Part shown: piece by piece, positions 1 through 5,312 of the stretch
Layout of the letters: each line of letters opens with the position of its first letter
How positions within the stretch are numbered: position 1 is the first letter of the stretch
From: Bacteroidales bacterium
Lineage (GTDB): Bacteria > Bacteroidota > Bacteroidia > Bacteroidales > UBA3824
Length of the DNA: 7,005 bases
Direction of reading: 5' to 3'
NCBI GenBank assembly: GCA_017645985.1
Contig: JAGCNK010000077.1
Location: forward strand, 1 to 7,005
Position numbers and translations under genes: made by a program
The notes under the pieces: model-generated
The model's input: the letters and a program-made list of their open reading frames with translations, nothing else
Database searches by the model: none
Told to the model about the DNA's origin: nothing

Positions 1-1
1 C

Positions 2-496
2 ATCACACTCTCTGTTAATGTGGTTAAAAACACTGCCGTGCAACTCTACACCGATGTGCTTATTGCCGACAATCACGAAGGTATTTACAATGCTTTCCAA
101 TGGTACAAGGATGGCGAACCTCTTGCAGGAGCTACATTGCAGTATTACACCGAACCCAAGTTTGATTACACCAAAAGTTACTCTGTAAAACTTTCGGGCA
201 ATGGCGAGGATATTATGTCGTGTCCTGTTAAATGGTTGTCTACAGCTAAGAACCTCAACCCCAGCGTAAAGGTTTATCCCAACCCTGCAAAACAAAACGA
301 ACTTTTCACTCTTGAAATCTTGGATTACGATTCGGAGCAATCTTACGATATTGTAATATTCACCGCCAACGGCACTTTGGCTAAGAAAATTACTAACGTG
401 GAGAAACAAACATCGGTTTCGTTGCCCACAGGCATCTATTCGGGCTCGCTTATTAGCGGCGATGATAAAAAAGGATTTAAAATAATTGTCAAATAA
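2..496 (+). CDS. C-terminal part of a T9SS-exported protein (5' end outside the window)
   Basis: The frame is open to the left edge from base 2, so this is the tail of a longer protein; an internal GTG at 20 should not be taken as the start. About 164 residues are visible. The first part resembles an Ig-like/adhesin module: a strand with 'FQWYKDGEPLAGA' (from about 95) followed by 'YSVKLSGNG', the usual pattern of Bacteroidota surface-protein repeats. The last ~77 residues (263-493) match a type A T9SS C-terminal sorting domain: it opens with VKVYPNP, has beta-strand segments, a 'TGIYSG' turn and ends in a basic/hydrophobic strand, FKIIVK. By family knowledge this domain directs a Sec-exported protein across the outer membrane and is then removed as the protein is attached to the cell surface or released. 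The catalytic or binding part lies upstream, so its activity is unknown. The next gene starts 15 bp downstream and is probably cotranscribed. Confidence 0.85.
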   Translation: MTLSVNVVKNTAVQLYTDVLIADNHEGIYNAFQWYKDGEPLAGATLQYYTEPKFDYTKSYSVKLSGNGEDIMSCPVKWLSTAKNLNPSVKVYPNPAKQNELFTLEILDYDSEQSYDIVIFTANGTLAKKITNVEKQTSVSLPTGIYSGSLISGDDKKGFKIIVK

Positions 497-511
497 TTAA
501 CCTTAGTATAT

Positions 512-1918
512 ATGTTTAAGAAAACTATCACAGCAGCTCTGGCTTTGATGTGCGCCATAAGCGTTTCGGCGCAAGATACCACAAGGCACTATCTTATTTT
601 CGACCTTGGTGGAGGTTTGCACAATATTTCGTACACTACCGACGGCTATGGCTCTAAAAAAATGGGCACGGGCTTTGGCGCTCAGTTTGGCTATCGCTAC
701 TTTTTTAACCCAAATTGGGGCATAGGCATTGGCGTGGGCTACAACACATTTTCGGCTAAATCGTCACTTTCATACAATTCAGAAGAACAGGAAGGCATCG
801 ACCCAAATATTCTTACCGAACATAAAGAACGCAATTTTCATACAGCGTATCGCGATGTTGAAGAAAAGGTAACTCTCTCTGCCATAGATATTCCCATTGG
901 CGTATACTATAAATATCAGCTCAATCCCAAATGGGTAGTGGGCGGCGGAGTTTCGGCCATAGTTTCGCCCATTGCTGCCAAAAAATACAAAAATATGTCG
1001 GGCGATGTGGGCGTAGAGGCTTCATATTATTATACCAAAGATACCTATGTAAAGGATGTGCCACAGCACCATCTTTCTTCATATTCGGGTTTTTCGGGAA
1101 CGCCTGATTTTAAAAGCATAACCTTTGGCGTTGGCGGCGAGGTGCGTGCTTATTATGCCATCAATAAAAAAATCGACCTTAGTATGGGCGTTAGCGGTGC
1201 TTATCGTTTTAGCGATATCAAAAATGCTAATTACGACCGTTTGTACAACGAGGAGGAAGAATCTTATGTGGGCGTTACCCAAACAGCGTATTGCAGCGCA
1301 GTAAAATTGGTCAACGTTACTGCTTCGGTGGGTATTCGTATTAAACTTTCGCCCAAAGTATTGCCCGTGCCCACTCCCGAAATCGTGGATGTGTTTATCG
1401 AAGCTCCTTATATCAACGAATCTCTCGAAATTATTGAGCCTCCCGTTGAAGATAAATCTATCAACCGCAAAAACGACGATTTTGGTATGAACCTAATGCC
1501 TACAAGTTACACATTTGTAAGCAACGCTCTTGATATGTCGGAACAATTGCGCCGCAAAAAAATTGGCGATCCTATTGGTGCTCCTATTCTTTTTGCTTCG
1601 GGTAGCGCCCGCCTTGCCAACACCAAGGACAATACTATTATGGATACCGTGGTAGTGTTTATGAAAGAAAATCCCGATGTAAAAAAACTTGAAGTGTCGG
1701 CACATACCGATAATATGGGAGCCGATTCGTATAATCTTAATCTTTCAAAACGCCGTGCGCAAACTGTTGCCAACTATTTGATTAAACAAGGTGTGGCAGC
1801 ATCGCGTCTTTCGGTTGTGGGCTATGGCGAATCTCGTCCGCTCAACAATAATGCACCCCCCGAAGAGCGTGAGCGCAACCGCCGTGTGGAATTTAAGATT
1901 TTGGAATTGTCAGAATGA
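512..1918 (+). CDS. Outer-membrane beta-barrel protein with C-terminal OmpA-like peptidoglycan-binding domain
   Basis: This 468-residue protein starts with a signal peptide (K3-K4, hydrophobic to about 18, likely cleavage SVSA|Q at 20/21). Residues ~25-280 alternate short Gly/aromatic-rich strands (GFGAQFGYRYFF, WGIGIGVGY, IPIGVYYKYQL, WVVGGGVSAI, SITFGVGGEVRAYY, VTASVGIRI), as expected for a small outer-membrane barrel of the OMP_b-brl type. A Pro/Glu-rich linker (~281-315) leads to an OmpA-like domain (~355-464). Its signature is present: HTDNMG with D400, LSKRRA with R415, GYGESRP at 437-443 and NRRVEF near the end. D400 and R415 align with the residues that hold diaminopimelate in OmpA. 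The Gly usual before HTD is Ala397. The inferred role is anchoring the outer membrane to peptidoglycan; the barrel's substrate, if any, is unknown. No Shine-Dalgarno is seen; the start is supported by the signal peptide. The stop is followed in frame by TAA and TGA. Confidence 0.88.
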   Translation: MFKKTITAALALMCAISVSAQDTTRHYLIFDLGGGLHNISYTTDGYGSKKMGTGFGAQFGYRYFFNPNWGIGIGVGYNTFSAKSSLSYNSEEQEGIDPNILTEHKERNFHTAYRDVEEKVTLSAIDIPIGVYYKYQLNPKWVVGGGVSAIVSPIAAKKYKNMSGDVGVEASYYYTKDTYVKDVPQHHLSSYSGFSGTPDFKSITFGVGGEVRAYYAINKKIDLSMGVSGAYRFSDIKNANYDRLYNEEEESYVGVTQTAYCSAVKLVNVTASVGIRIKLSPKVLPVPTPEIVDVFIEAPYINESLEIIEPPVEDKSINRKNDDFGMNLMPTSYTFVSNALDMSEQLRRKKIGDPIGAPILFASGSARLANTKDNTIMDTVVVFMKENPDVKKLEVSAHTDNMGADSYNLNLSKRRAQTVANYLIKQGVAASRLSVVGYGESRPLNNNAPPEERERNRRVEFKILELSE

Positions 1919-1935
1919 TAATGATTTTATAATAT

Positions 1936-1965
1936 AGGGACGTGGCTCGCCGCGTCCCTTTTTTT
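1936..1965 (+). terminator. Rho-independent terminator after the OmpA-like gene
   Basis: A 10-bp stem (1936-1945 with 1950-1959, one G-T wobble) closes on a CTCG loop. The stem is GC-rich (AGGGACGTGG / CCGCGTCCCT), and a run of seven T follows at 1959-1965. It begins 17 bp past the stop at 1918. It separates the envelope genes from the heme genes. The near-perfect symmetry would also fit one copy of a dispersed palindromic repeat, which cannot be judged from one window. Confidence 0.85.
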
Positions 1966-1967
1966 AT

Positions 1968-1975
1968 TATCTTTG
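1968..1975 (+). promoter_or_regulatory. Candidate Bacteroidota -7 element for hemG-hemH
   Basis: TATCTTTG matches the Bacteroidota primary sigma factor -7 consensus TAnnTTTG at every fixed position. It sits 3 bp after the terminator T-tract and 23 bp before the hemG ATG, so transcription would start near 1980 with a leader of about 20 nt. No TTTG-like -33 element is visible 19-21 bp upstream, because that stretch lies in the terminator stem; this lowers confidence. Confidence 0.45.
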
Positions 1976-1990
1976 CGCACCAAAAAATAA

Positions 1991-1999
1991 ATGACGTAA
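1991..1999 (+). other. Two-codon upstream ORF overlapping the hemG start
   Basis: ATG ACG TAA lies just upstream of hemG in another frame, and its stop shares the A of the hemG start (TAATG, 1997-2001). If it is translated, this would couple termination to hemG initiation. It is short enough to be chance, and no Shine-Dalgarno precedes it. Confidence 0.2.
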
Positions 2000-3399
2000 T
2001 GGAATATTCTACAGATACTGTTATTATTGGTGCGGGTATAACGGGCTTAACTACAGCGTTTTATCTTAACCAAAATGATCAAAATTTTTTAGTTGTCGAC
2101 AACCGCGACTATCCGGGCGGTGTAATTCATACCGAAAAATCAGGCTCGTTTGTTTACGAAACGGGTCCTAATACCGGCGTGCTCGGCTCGTTAGAGGCTG
2201 TGAAACTTTTTGAACAGCTTCACGGCGAAAAATCGCTTACAGCTGATTATGCTCTCGAAAAGGCTTCCACTGCCGCCAAAAAACGCTTTATCATCAAGGG
2301 CGGAAAACCAAAAATTATGCCTATGGGTGTGGGCAAGGGTATCACCACCAAGTTGTTTACTTTTAAAGACAAACTCCGATTGCTTGGCGAGCCTTTTAGA
2401 AAACGCGGCACCAACCCAAACGAAACTCTTGCCGAATTTGTGGTAAGGCGTATGGGTCAGAGTTTTCTTGATTATGCTATAAATCCTTTTATATCAGGAG
2501 TATATGCAGGCGACCCGGGAATGTTGGTTACAAAATACGCTTTCCCGAAACTTTATAATTTGGAGCAAAACTATGGCAGCCTTATCGGCGGCTCTATCAA
2601 AATAGGCAAGGTAAAGAAAAAAGAGAAGGAACAAAATCCTGATTTAAAGAAAGTTACCCGCGAAACATTCTCTGCCGACGATGGACTTTCAAACCTTGCC
2701 TACGGCATTTACAATAGGGTAGGAGAGTCGAAGTTTATCCTTTCGGCGCAAAAGGCTGTGGTGGCTAAAACCGACAGCGGATTTGAAATCTCTTTTATAA
2801 AAAATGGCGAACGTAGTACTATCAAATGCCGCCGCGTGGTAAATACCGCCGGAGCATACGCTTTTGCTGATTTGTTTCCCTTTGTAGACGATGAGGATAA
2901 AAAGGTGATTTCCGCATTGAAATATTCGTCGGTGGTGGAGTGCGCCTTGGGTTTTGAAAAATGGCAGGGCACACCTCTCGACGGTTTCGGCTGCCTTGTG
3001 CCGCAAAAAGAGAACCGCAAGATTCTCGGTGTGCTGTATATGTCTACCCTCTTTAAAAACCGTGCACCCAAAGACGGTGCACTTTTGGCTGTGTTTATGG
3101 GAGGAATGAGGCATTTGGATTATCTCGACCTTTCTGATACCGAAATCAAAAAGATTGTGGCTGAGGAACTTTCGCAAATTTATAAAATCAAAGAGTTTGA
3201 ACCCGAGATGTTTAAGATAATGCGTCACCGCAATGCTATTCCGCAATATCAAGCTGATACTCAGCAACGTATCGAGGTTATCGAAAAAATAGAAAAACAG
3301 TTTCCGGGATTAATCATCGGCGGCAATATGATAGGCGGCATAGGTATGAGCGACCGTATCAAACAGGGTGTTGCCCTTGCCGAAAAAGCTAAATTATAG
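1999..3399 (+). CDS. hemG: Protoporphyrinogen oxidase, FAD-dependent (HemY-type; often named HemG in Bacteroidota)
   Basis: It oxidises protoporphyrinogen IX to protoporphyrin IX, the penultimate step of protoheme synthesis, probably at the inner face of the cytoplasmic membrane. The protein has 466 residues, the normal family length. An N-terminal dinucleotide-binding fold is clear: VIIGAGITGLT (8-18) then LVVDNRDYPGG (31-41). ETGPNTG (54-60) and the strongly diagnostic INPFISGVYAGDPG (161-174) with AFPKLY (181-186) are typical of protoporphyrinogen oxidases. DDGLSNL (227-233) and a C-terminal FAD-contact segment GGNMIGGIGMSDRIKQG (441-457) complete the pattern. The frame is open back to a GTG at 1942, but that start falls inside the terminator hairpin and would add 19 residues ahead of the FAD motif; ATG 1999 places the motif at residue 8, as usual. 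This family normally uses oxygen and is distinct from E. coli HemG (flavodoxin-like). The ferrochelatase gene follows after 6 bp, surely in the same operon. Confidence 0.92.
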   Translation: MEYSTDTVIIGAGITGLTTAFYLNQNDQNFLVVDNRDYPGGVIHTEKSGSFVYETGPNTGVLGSLEAVKLFEQLHGEKSLTADYALEKASTAAKKRFIIKGGKPKIMPMGVGKGITTKLFTFKDKLRLLGEPFRKRGTNPNETLAEFVVRRMGQSFLDYAINPFISGVYAGDPGMLVTKYAFPKLYNLEQNYGSLIGGSIKIGKVKKKEKEQNPDLKKVTRETFSADDGLSNLAYGIYNRVGESKFILSAQKAVVAKTDSGFEISFIKNGERSTIKCRRVVNTAGAYAFADLFPFVDDEDKKVISALKYSSVVECALGFEKWQGTPLDGFGCLVPQKENRKILGVLYMSTLFKNRAPKDGALLAVFMGGMRHLDYLDLSDTEIKKIVAEELSQIYKIKEFEPEMFKIMRHRNAIPQYQADTQQRIEVIEKIEKQFPGLIIGGNMIGGIGMSDRIKQGVALAEKAKL

Positions 3400-3405
3400 A
3401 TAGTT

Positions 3406-4383
3406 ATGAACATACCCACCGACCACAGCAAACGACATTCCGACACCGCCCTACTAATTGCCAACTATGGTTCGCCCAAGAGCGCAAAGGTGGGCGATGT
3501 AAGGCGTTATCTGCGTCAGTTGCTCGACAACCGCCACGTTATGACAATGAATCTTATTGGGCGCAAGATATTGGTAAATTGCATTATAGCACCGTTTCGC
3601 GCTCCCAAGTCGGCGGCTCTTTATGCTCAACTGCCATTGGATAATGGCGAAATGCCTCTTTTGGCTATCACACGCCGTTTTGCCCAAAAGGTGCAGCTAT
3701 CTATCGGCTCTCGTGCCGATGTATTTATAGGAATGACAGCCGGCGCACCTTTTATAAAGGATACTCTTGCCGAGGTGCTTGCTCTTGGCTACACTCAGCT
3801 TGTGGTGGTACCGATGTTTCCGCATTATGCCGAAAGCACCACGGTAAATGTCAGCGATGAGGTTTATTCGTTTTTCCGTGGTAAGGCATCGTTTCCGTGC
3901 ATTTCGATGTTGCCGCCGTTTTACGCCTCACCTTTATATATAGATACAATGAAATCGTTGATGAGCCGGCATCTCGACAACGTTGATTATGAGCGTATTG
4001 TATTTACATACCACGGAGTGCCTGATGCGCAGAGCCTTTATGTAACGCAATGTCACGAAACCACCCGTCTATTGTGTCATCAGCTTGGTATTGAGCGCGA
4101 TAAGGCTATTACGTGTTTTCAAAGCCGTATGCACAACAATTGGTCGAGCCCGTTTACCGACGAGGTGGTGCAAAATCTTGCTGCCGAAGGCGTTAAGAAG
4201 ATAGCCGTGGTAGCTCCCTCGTTTACAGTAGATTGCCTTGAAACAACAGTGGAGATAAACAAAACCCTCCGCCAATTGTTTTTGAGCAATGGGGGAGGGG
4301 AATTTTATTATGTTCCCTGCCTCAACGATGACGATGAATGGGTGGCAGGTTTTTGCAAAATGCTCGATCAGAGCGTGTTTTAA
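3406..4383 (+). CDS. hemH: Ferrochelatase (protoheme ferro-lyase)
   Basis: It inserts ferrous iron into protoporphyrin IX to make protoheme, using the product of the gene upstream. The 325 residues fit the bacterial family (about 310-340). Motifs in order: LLIANYGSP (16-24), VRRYLRQLLDNRHV (32-45), ALYAQL then GEMPLLAITRR (81-91), VVVPMFPHYAESTT (133-146), TYHGVP (201-206) with probable catalytic His203, CFQSR (237-241), SPFTDE (248-253), APSFTVDCLET (270-280) with probable catalytic Glu279, and YYVPCLND (301-308). Compared with E. coli HemH as I recall it, several positions are unusual: GMTAGAP (109-115) in place of GMSYGSP, SRMHNNWSSP in place of SRFGREPWLMP (one residue shorter), and PSF in place of PGF. 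The main catalytic residues are kept, so it is probably active, though its metal or porphyrin preference cannot be inferred. Its stop lies 4 bp from the stop of the converging TPR gene, and no separate terminator is visible. Confidence 0.93.
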   Translation: MNIPTDHSKRHSDTALLIANYGSPKSAKVGDVRRYLRQLLDNRHVMTMNLIGRKILVNCIIAPFRAPKSAALYAQLPLDNGEMPLLAITRRFAQKVQLSIGSRADVFIGMTAGAPFIKDTLAEVLALGYTQLVVVPMFPHYAESTTVNVSDEVYSFFRGKASFPCISMLPPFYASPLYIDTMKSLMSRHLDNVDYERIVFTYHGVPDAQSLYVTQCHETTRLLCHQLGIERDKAITCFQSRMHNNWSSPFTDEVVQNLAAEGVKKIAVVAPSFTVDCLETTVEINKTLRQLFLSNGGGEFYYVPCLNDDDEWVAGFCKMLDQSVF

Positions 4384-4387
4384 ACGC

Positions 4388-5065
4388 TTATTTGAGTTTA
4401 GCTTTCATTTCGTTGGCTTTGGCGGGTTGTCCCAAGTTGCCGTATAGAGCAGCCAAAAGTTGAATAGCCGATTTGTTTTCGGGGTTGATTTGATAAGCTT
4501 GTTCTACCAATGGCAATGCCTCGCTATATACTTGTTTTGCGCGTGCCACTTCGCTGTTGAATTTTACCACGTCGCTGGTTTTGAGAGGTTCGGCTTCTTT
4601 TACAATATTGTTTGCCTCGTTCATTTTGGGTTTTGCCAATCCTACATACGATGTGCTGAGCATTTGTTTGAAAACGGTATTTGAGGGAAATTCCTCAGAG
4701 GCCTTTTTCATATTTTCTTGCAGTTTGCCATATTCTTCGATGCTTTGCAAACATGCTCCGCCAAATTTATAGCATTTCTCTTTTTGATAGCCGAGAGCCA
4801 CGCATTTGTCGAAATATTTAGCTCCGGTGGCGTAGTCCTTGCCTTTGTATGCGCTTACTGCGGCGTTGAAATAGAGAGCGGTGTCGGTAATGCCCGCATA
4901 TTCTTGCTGATTGATGGCTTTTTCAAAGTTTTCTACAGCTTTGGCGTATTCGCCTGCCTTGGTCTGCTCTGTGGCGGTTTTGCGCAGCGAAGCCACGTCT
5001 TCTTGTGCAAATAATGTGGCTGATACGCCAAGTGCTAATGCTAATGTAAAAATCCGTTTCATCAT
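4388..5065 (-). CDS. Secreted tetratricopeptide-repeat protein
   Basis: This 225-residue protein starts with a signal peptide (MMKRIF, hydrophobic to about 19, likely cleavage LFA|QED at 20/21). The ending in Gln is typical of Bacteroidota signal sites, and there is no lipobox Cys, so a soluble periplasmic or exported protein is likely. The mature part is helical with TPR-type spacing: about 23-56 (AGEYAKAVENFEKAI), 62-95 (ALYFNAAVSAYKGKDYATGAKYFDKCV), a degenerate segment at 97-130, and a C-terminal pair at about 172-225 (YSEALPLVEQAYQINPENKSAI, then LAALYGNLGQPAKANEM). TPR arrays bind peptides or partner proteins; no enzymatic domain is seen. Three Cys (88, 97, 105) are clustered in the middle. 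Two adjacent ATG codons (5065 and 5062) are equivalent start choices. It is transcribed away from the outer-membrane protein gene at 5313 and converges on hemH. Its specific partner is unknown. Confidence 0.85.
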   Translation of the reverse strand: MMKRIFTLALALGVSATLFAQEDVASLRKTATEQTKAGEYAKAVENFEKAINQQEYAGITDTALYFNAAVSAYKGKDYATGAKYFDKCVALGYQKEKCYKFGGACLQSIEEYGKLQENMKKASEEFPSNTVFKQMLSTSYVGLAKPKMNEANNIVKEAEPLKTSDVVKFNSEVARAKQVYSEALPLVEQAYQINPENKSAIQLLAALYGNLGQPAKANEMKAKLK

Positions 5066-5145
5066 TTTAATTGTGTTAAGAATTAGATTTGGTTTTTATT
5101 TCAAACTGCAATATTAACAAAACTTTTTGTATTTCGGTTTTCAAT

Positions 5146-5162
5146 AATGTTAAATTAACATT
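5146..5162. promoter_or_regulatory. Perfect 17-bp palindrome, operator-like (box 1)
   Basis: AATGTTAA, a central A (5154), then TTAACATT: all eight base pairs are complementary. Symmetry does not extend further. It lies 81-97 bp before the TPR start and shares 12 of 13 core bases with box 2, whose centre is 48 bp away. A regulator binding site is an inference; I cannot assign a regulator family. Confidence 0.4.
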
Positions 5163-5190
5163 TAATCCCTCTTATTTTAGTTAATTATTA

Positions 5191-5222
5191 ATTGGTGTGA
5201 AATTAACACTTTTTTACATTTA
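5191..5222 (+). promoter_or_regulatory. Candidate Bacteroidota promoter for the outer-membrane protein gene
   Basis: ATTG at 5191-5194 (3 of 4 to the -33 TTTG) and TACATTTA at 5215-5222 (one mismatch to the -7 TAnnTTTG) are separated by 20 bp, within the expected 19-21. Transcription would begin near 5228, leaving a leader of about 85 nt. Palindrome box 2 lies in the spacer, so a bound regulator would block or alter polymerase binding. Confidence 0.4.
5195..5209. promoter_or_regulatory. Imperfect 15-bp palindrome, operator-like (box 2)
   Basis: GTGTGAAATTAACAC pairs at 6 of 7 positions around a central A (5202). Its core TGTGAAATTAACA (5196-5208) differs from box 1 (TGTTAAATTAACA, 5148-5160) at a single base. 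It falls between the candidate -33 and -7 elements of the rightward promoter. Confidence 0.4.
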
Positions 5223-5251
5223 GCGGCTTAAACCATTGAGCTTTATAATAG

Positions 5252-5288
5252 TCAATGTTGTTGTGAAAATTGAACGAAAGAACATTGG
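5252..5288 (+). repeat. Inverted repeat in the leader of the outer-membrane protein gene
   Basis: CAATGTT (5253-5259) is complementary to AACATTG (5281-5287) with a 21-nt loop, extendable by a G-U pair (5252 with 5288). In RNA this would form a weak hairpin ending 25 nt before the ATG. No T-tract follows, so it is not a terminator. It may be chance in AT-rich DNA. Confidence 0.25.
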
Positions 5289-5312
5289 TTATTTAAACTG
5301 TTATACTCTATC

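Larger units (their letters stand above)
5066..5312. other. AT-rich divergent intergenic region (247 bp)
   Basis: This gap separates the TPR gene (leftward) from the outer-membrane protein gene (rightward), so it should contain both promoters. It is markedly richer in A+T than the flanking genes. It holds the two related palindromes at 5146-5162 and 5195-5209, a candidate rightward promoter at 5191-5222 and a leader inverted repeat at 5252-5288. For the leftward gene the best -7 candidate is TAATATTG (minus strand, 5116-5109), one mismatch from TAnnTTTG but without a well-spaced -33. I see no small ORF or tRNA here. Confidence 0.7.

Noticed and set aside
2689..3267. Minus-strand open frame of 192 codons inside hemG
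   Set aside because: It lies entirely within the well-supported oxidase gene, shows no recognisable domain and has no start signals.
4290..4321. G-run and GGGAA/TTCCC hairpin near the 3' end of hemH as a terminator for the minus-strand gene
   Set aside because: The bases encode the conserved C-terminal hemH strand (YYVPCLN), the stem is about 5 bp, and no T-tract follows on the minus strand.
3406..4383. Iron-sulfur cluster in the ferrochelatase, suggested by eight Cys residues
   Set aside because: The Cys are scattered and do not form the C-terminal arrangement known in cluster-containing ferrochelatases.
4381..4400. Inverted repeat TAAAC/GTTTA at the hemH-TPR convergence as a bidirectional terminator
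   Set aside because: The stem is only 5 AT-rich pairs with a 10-nt loop and no T-tract; too weak to call.
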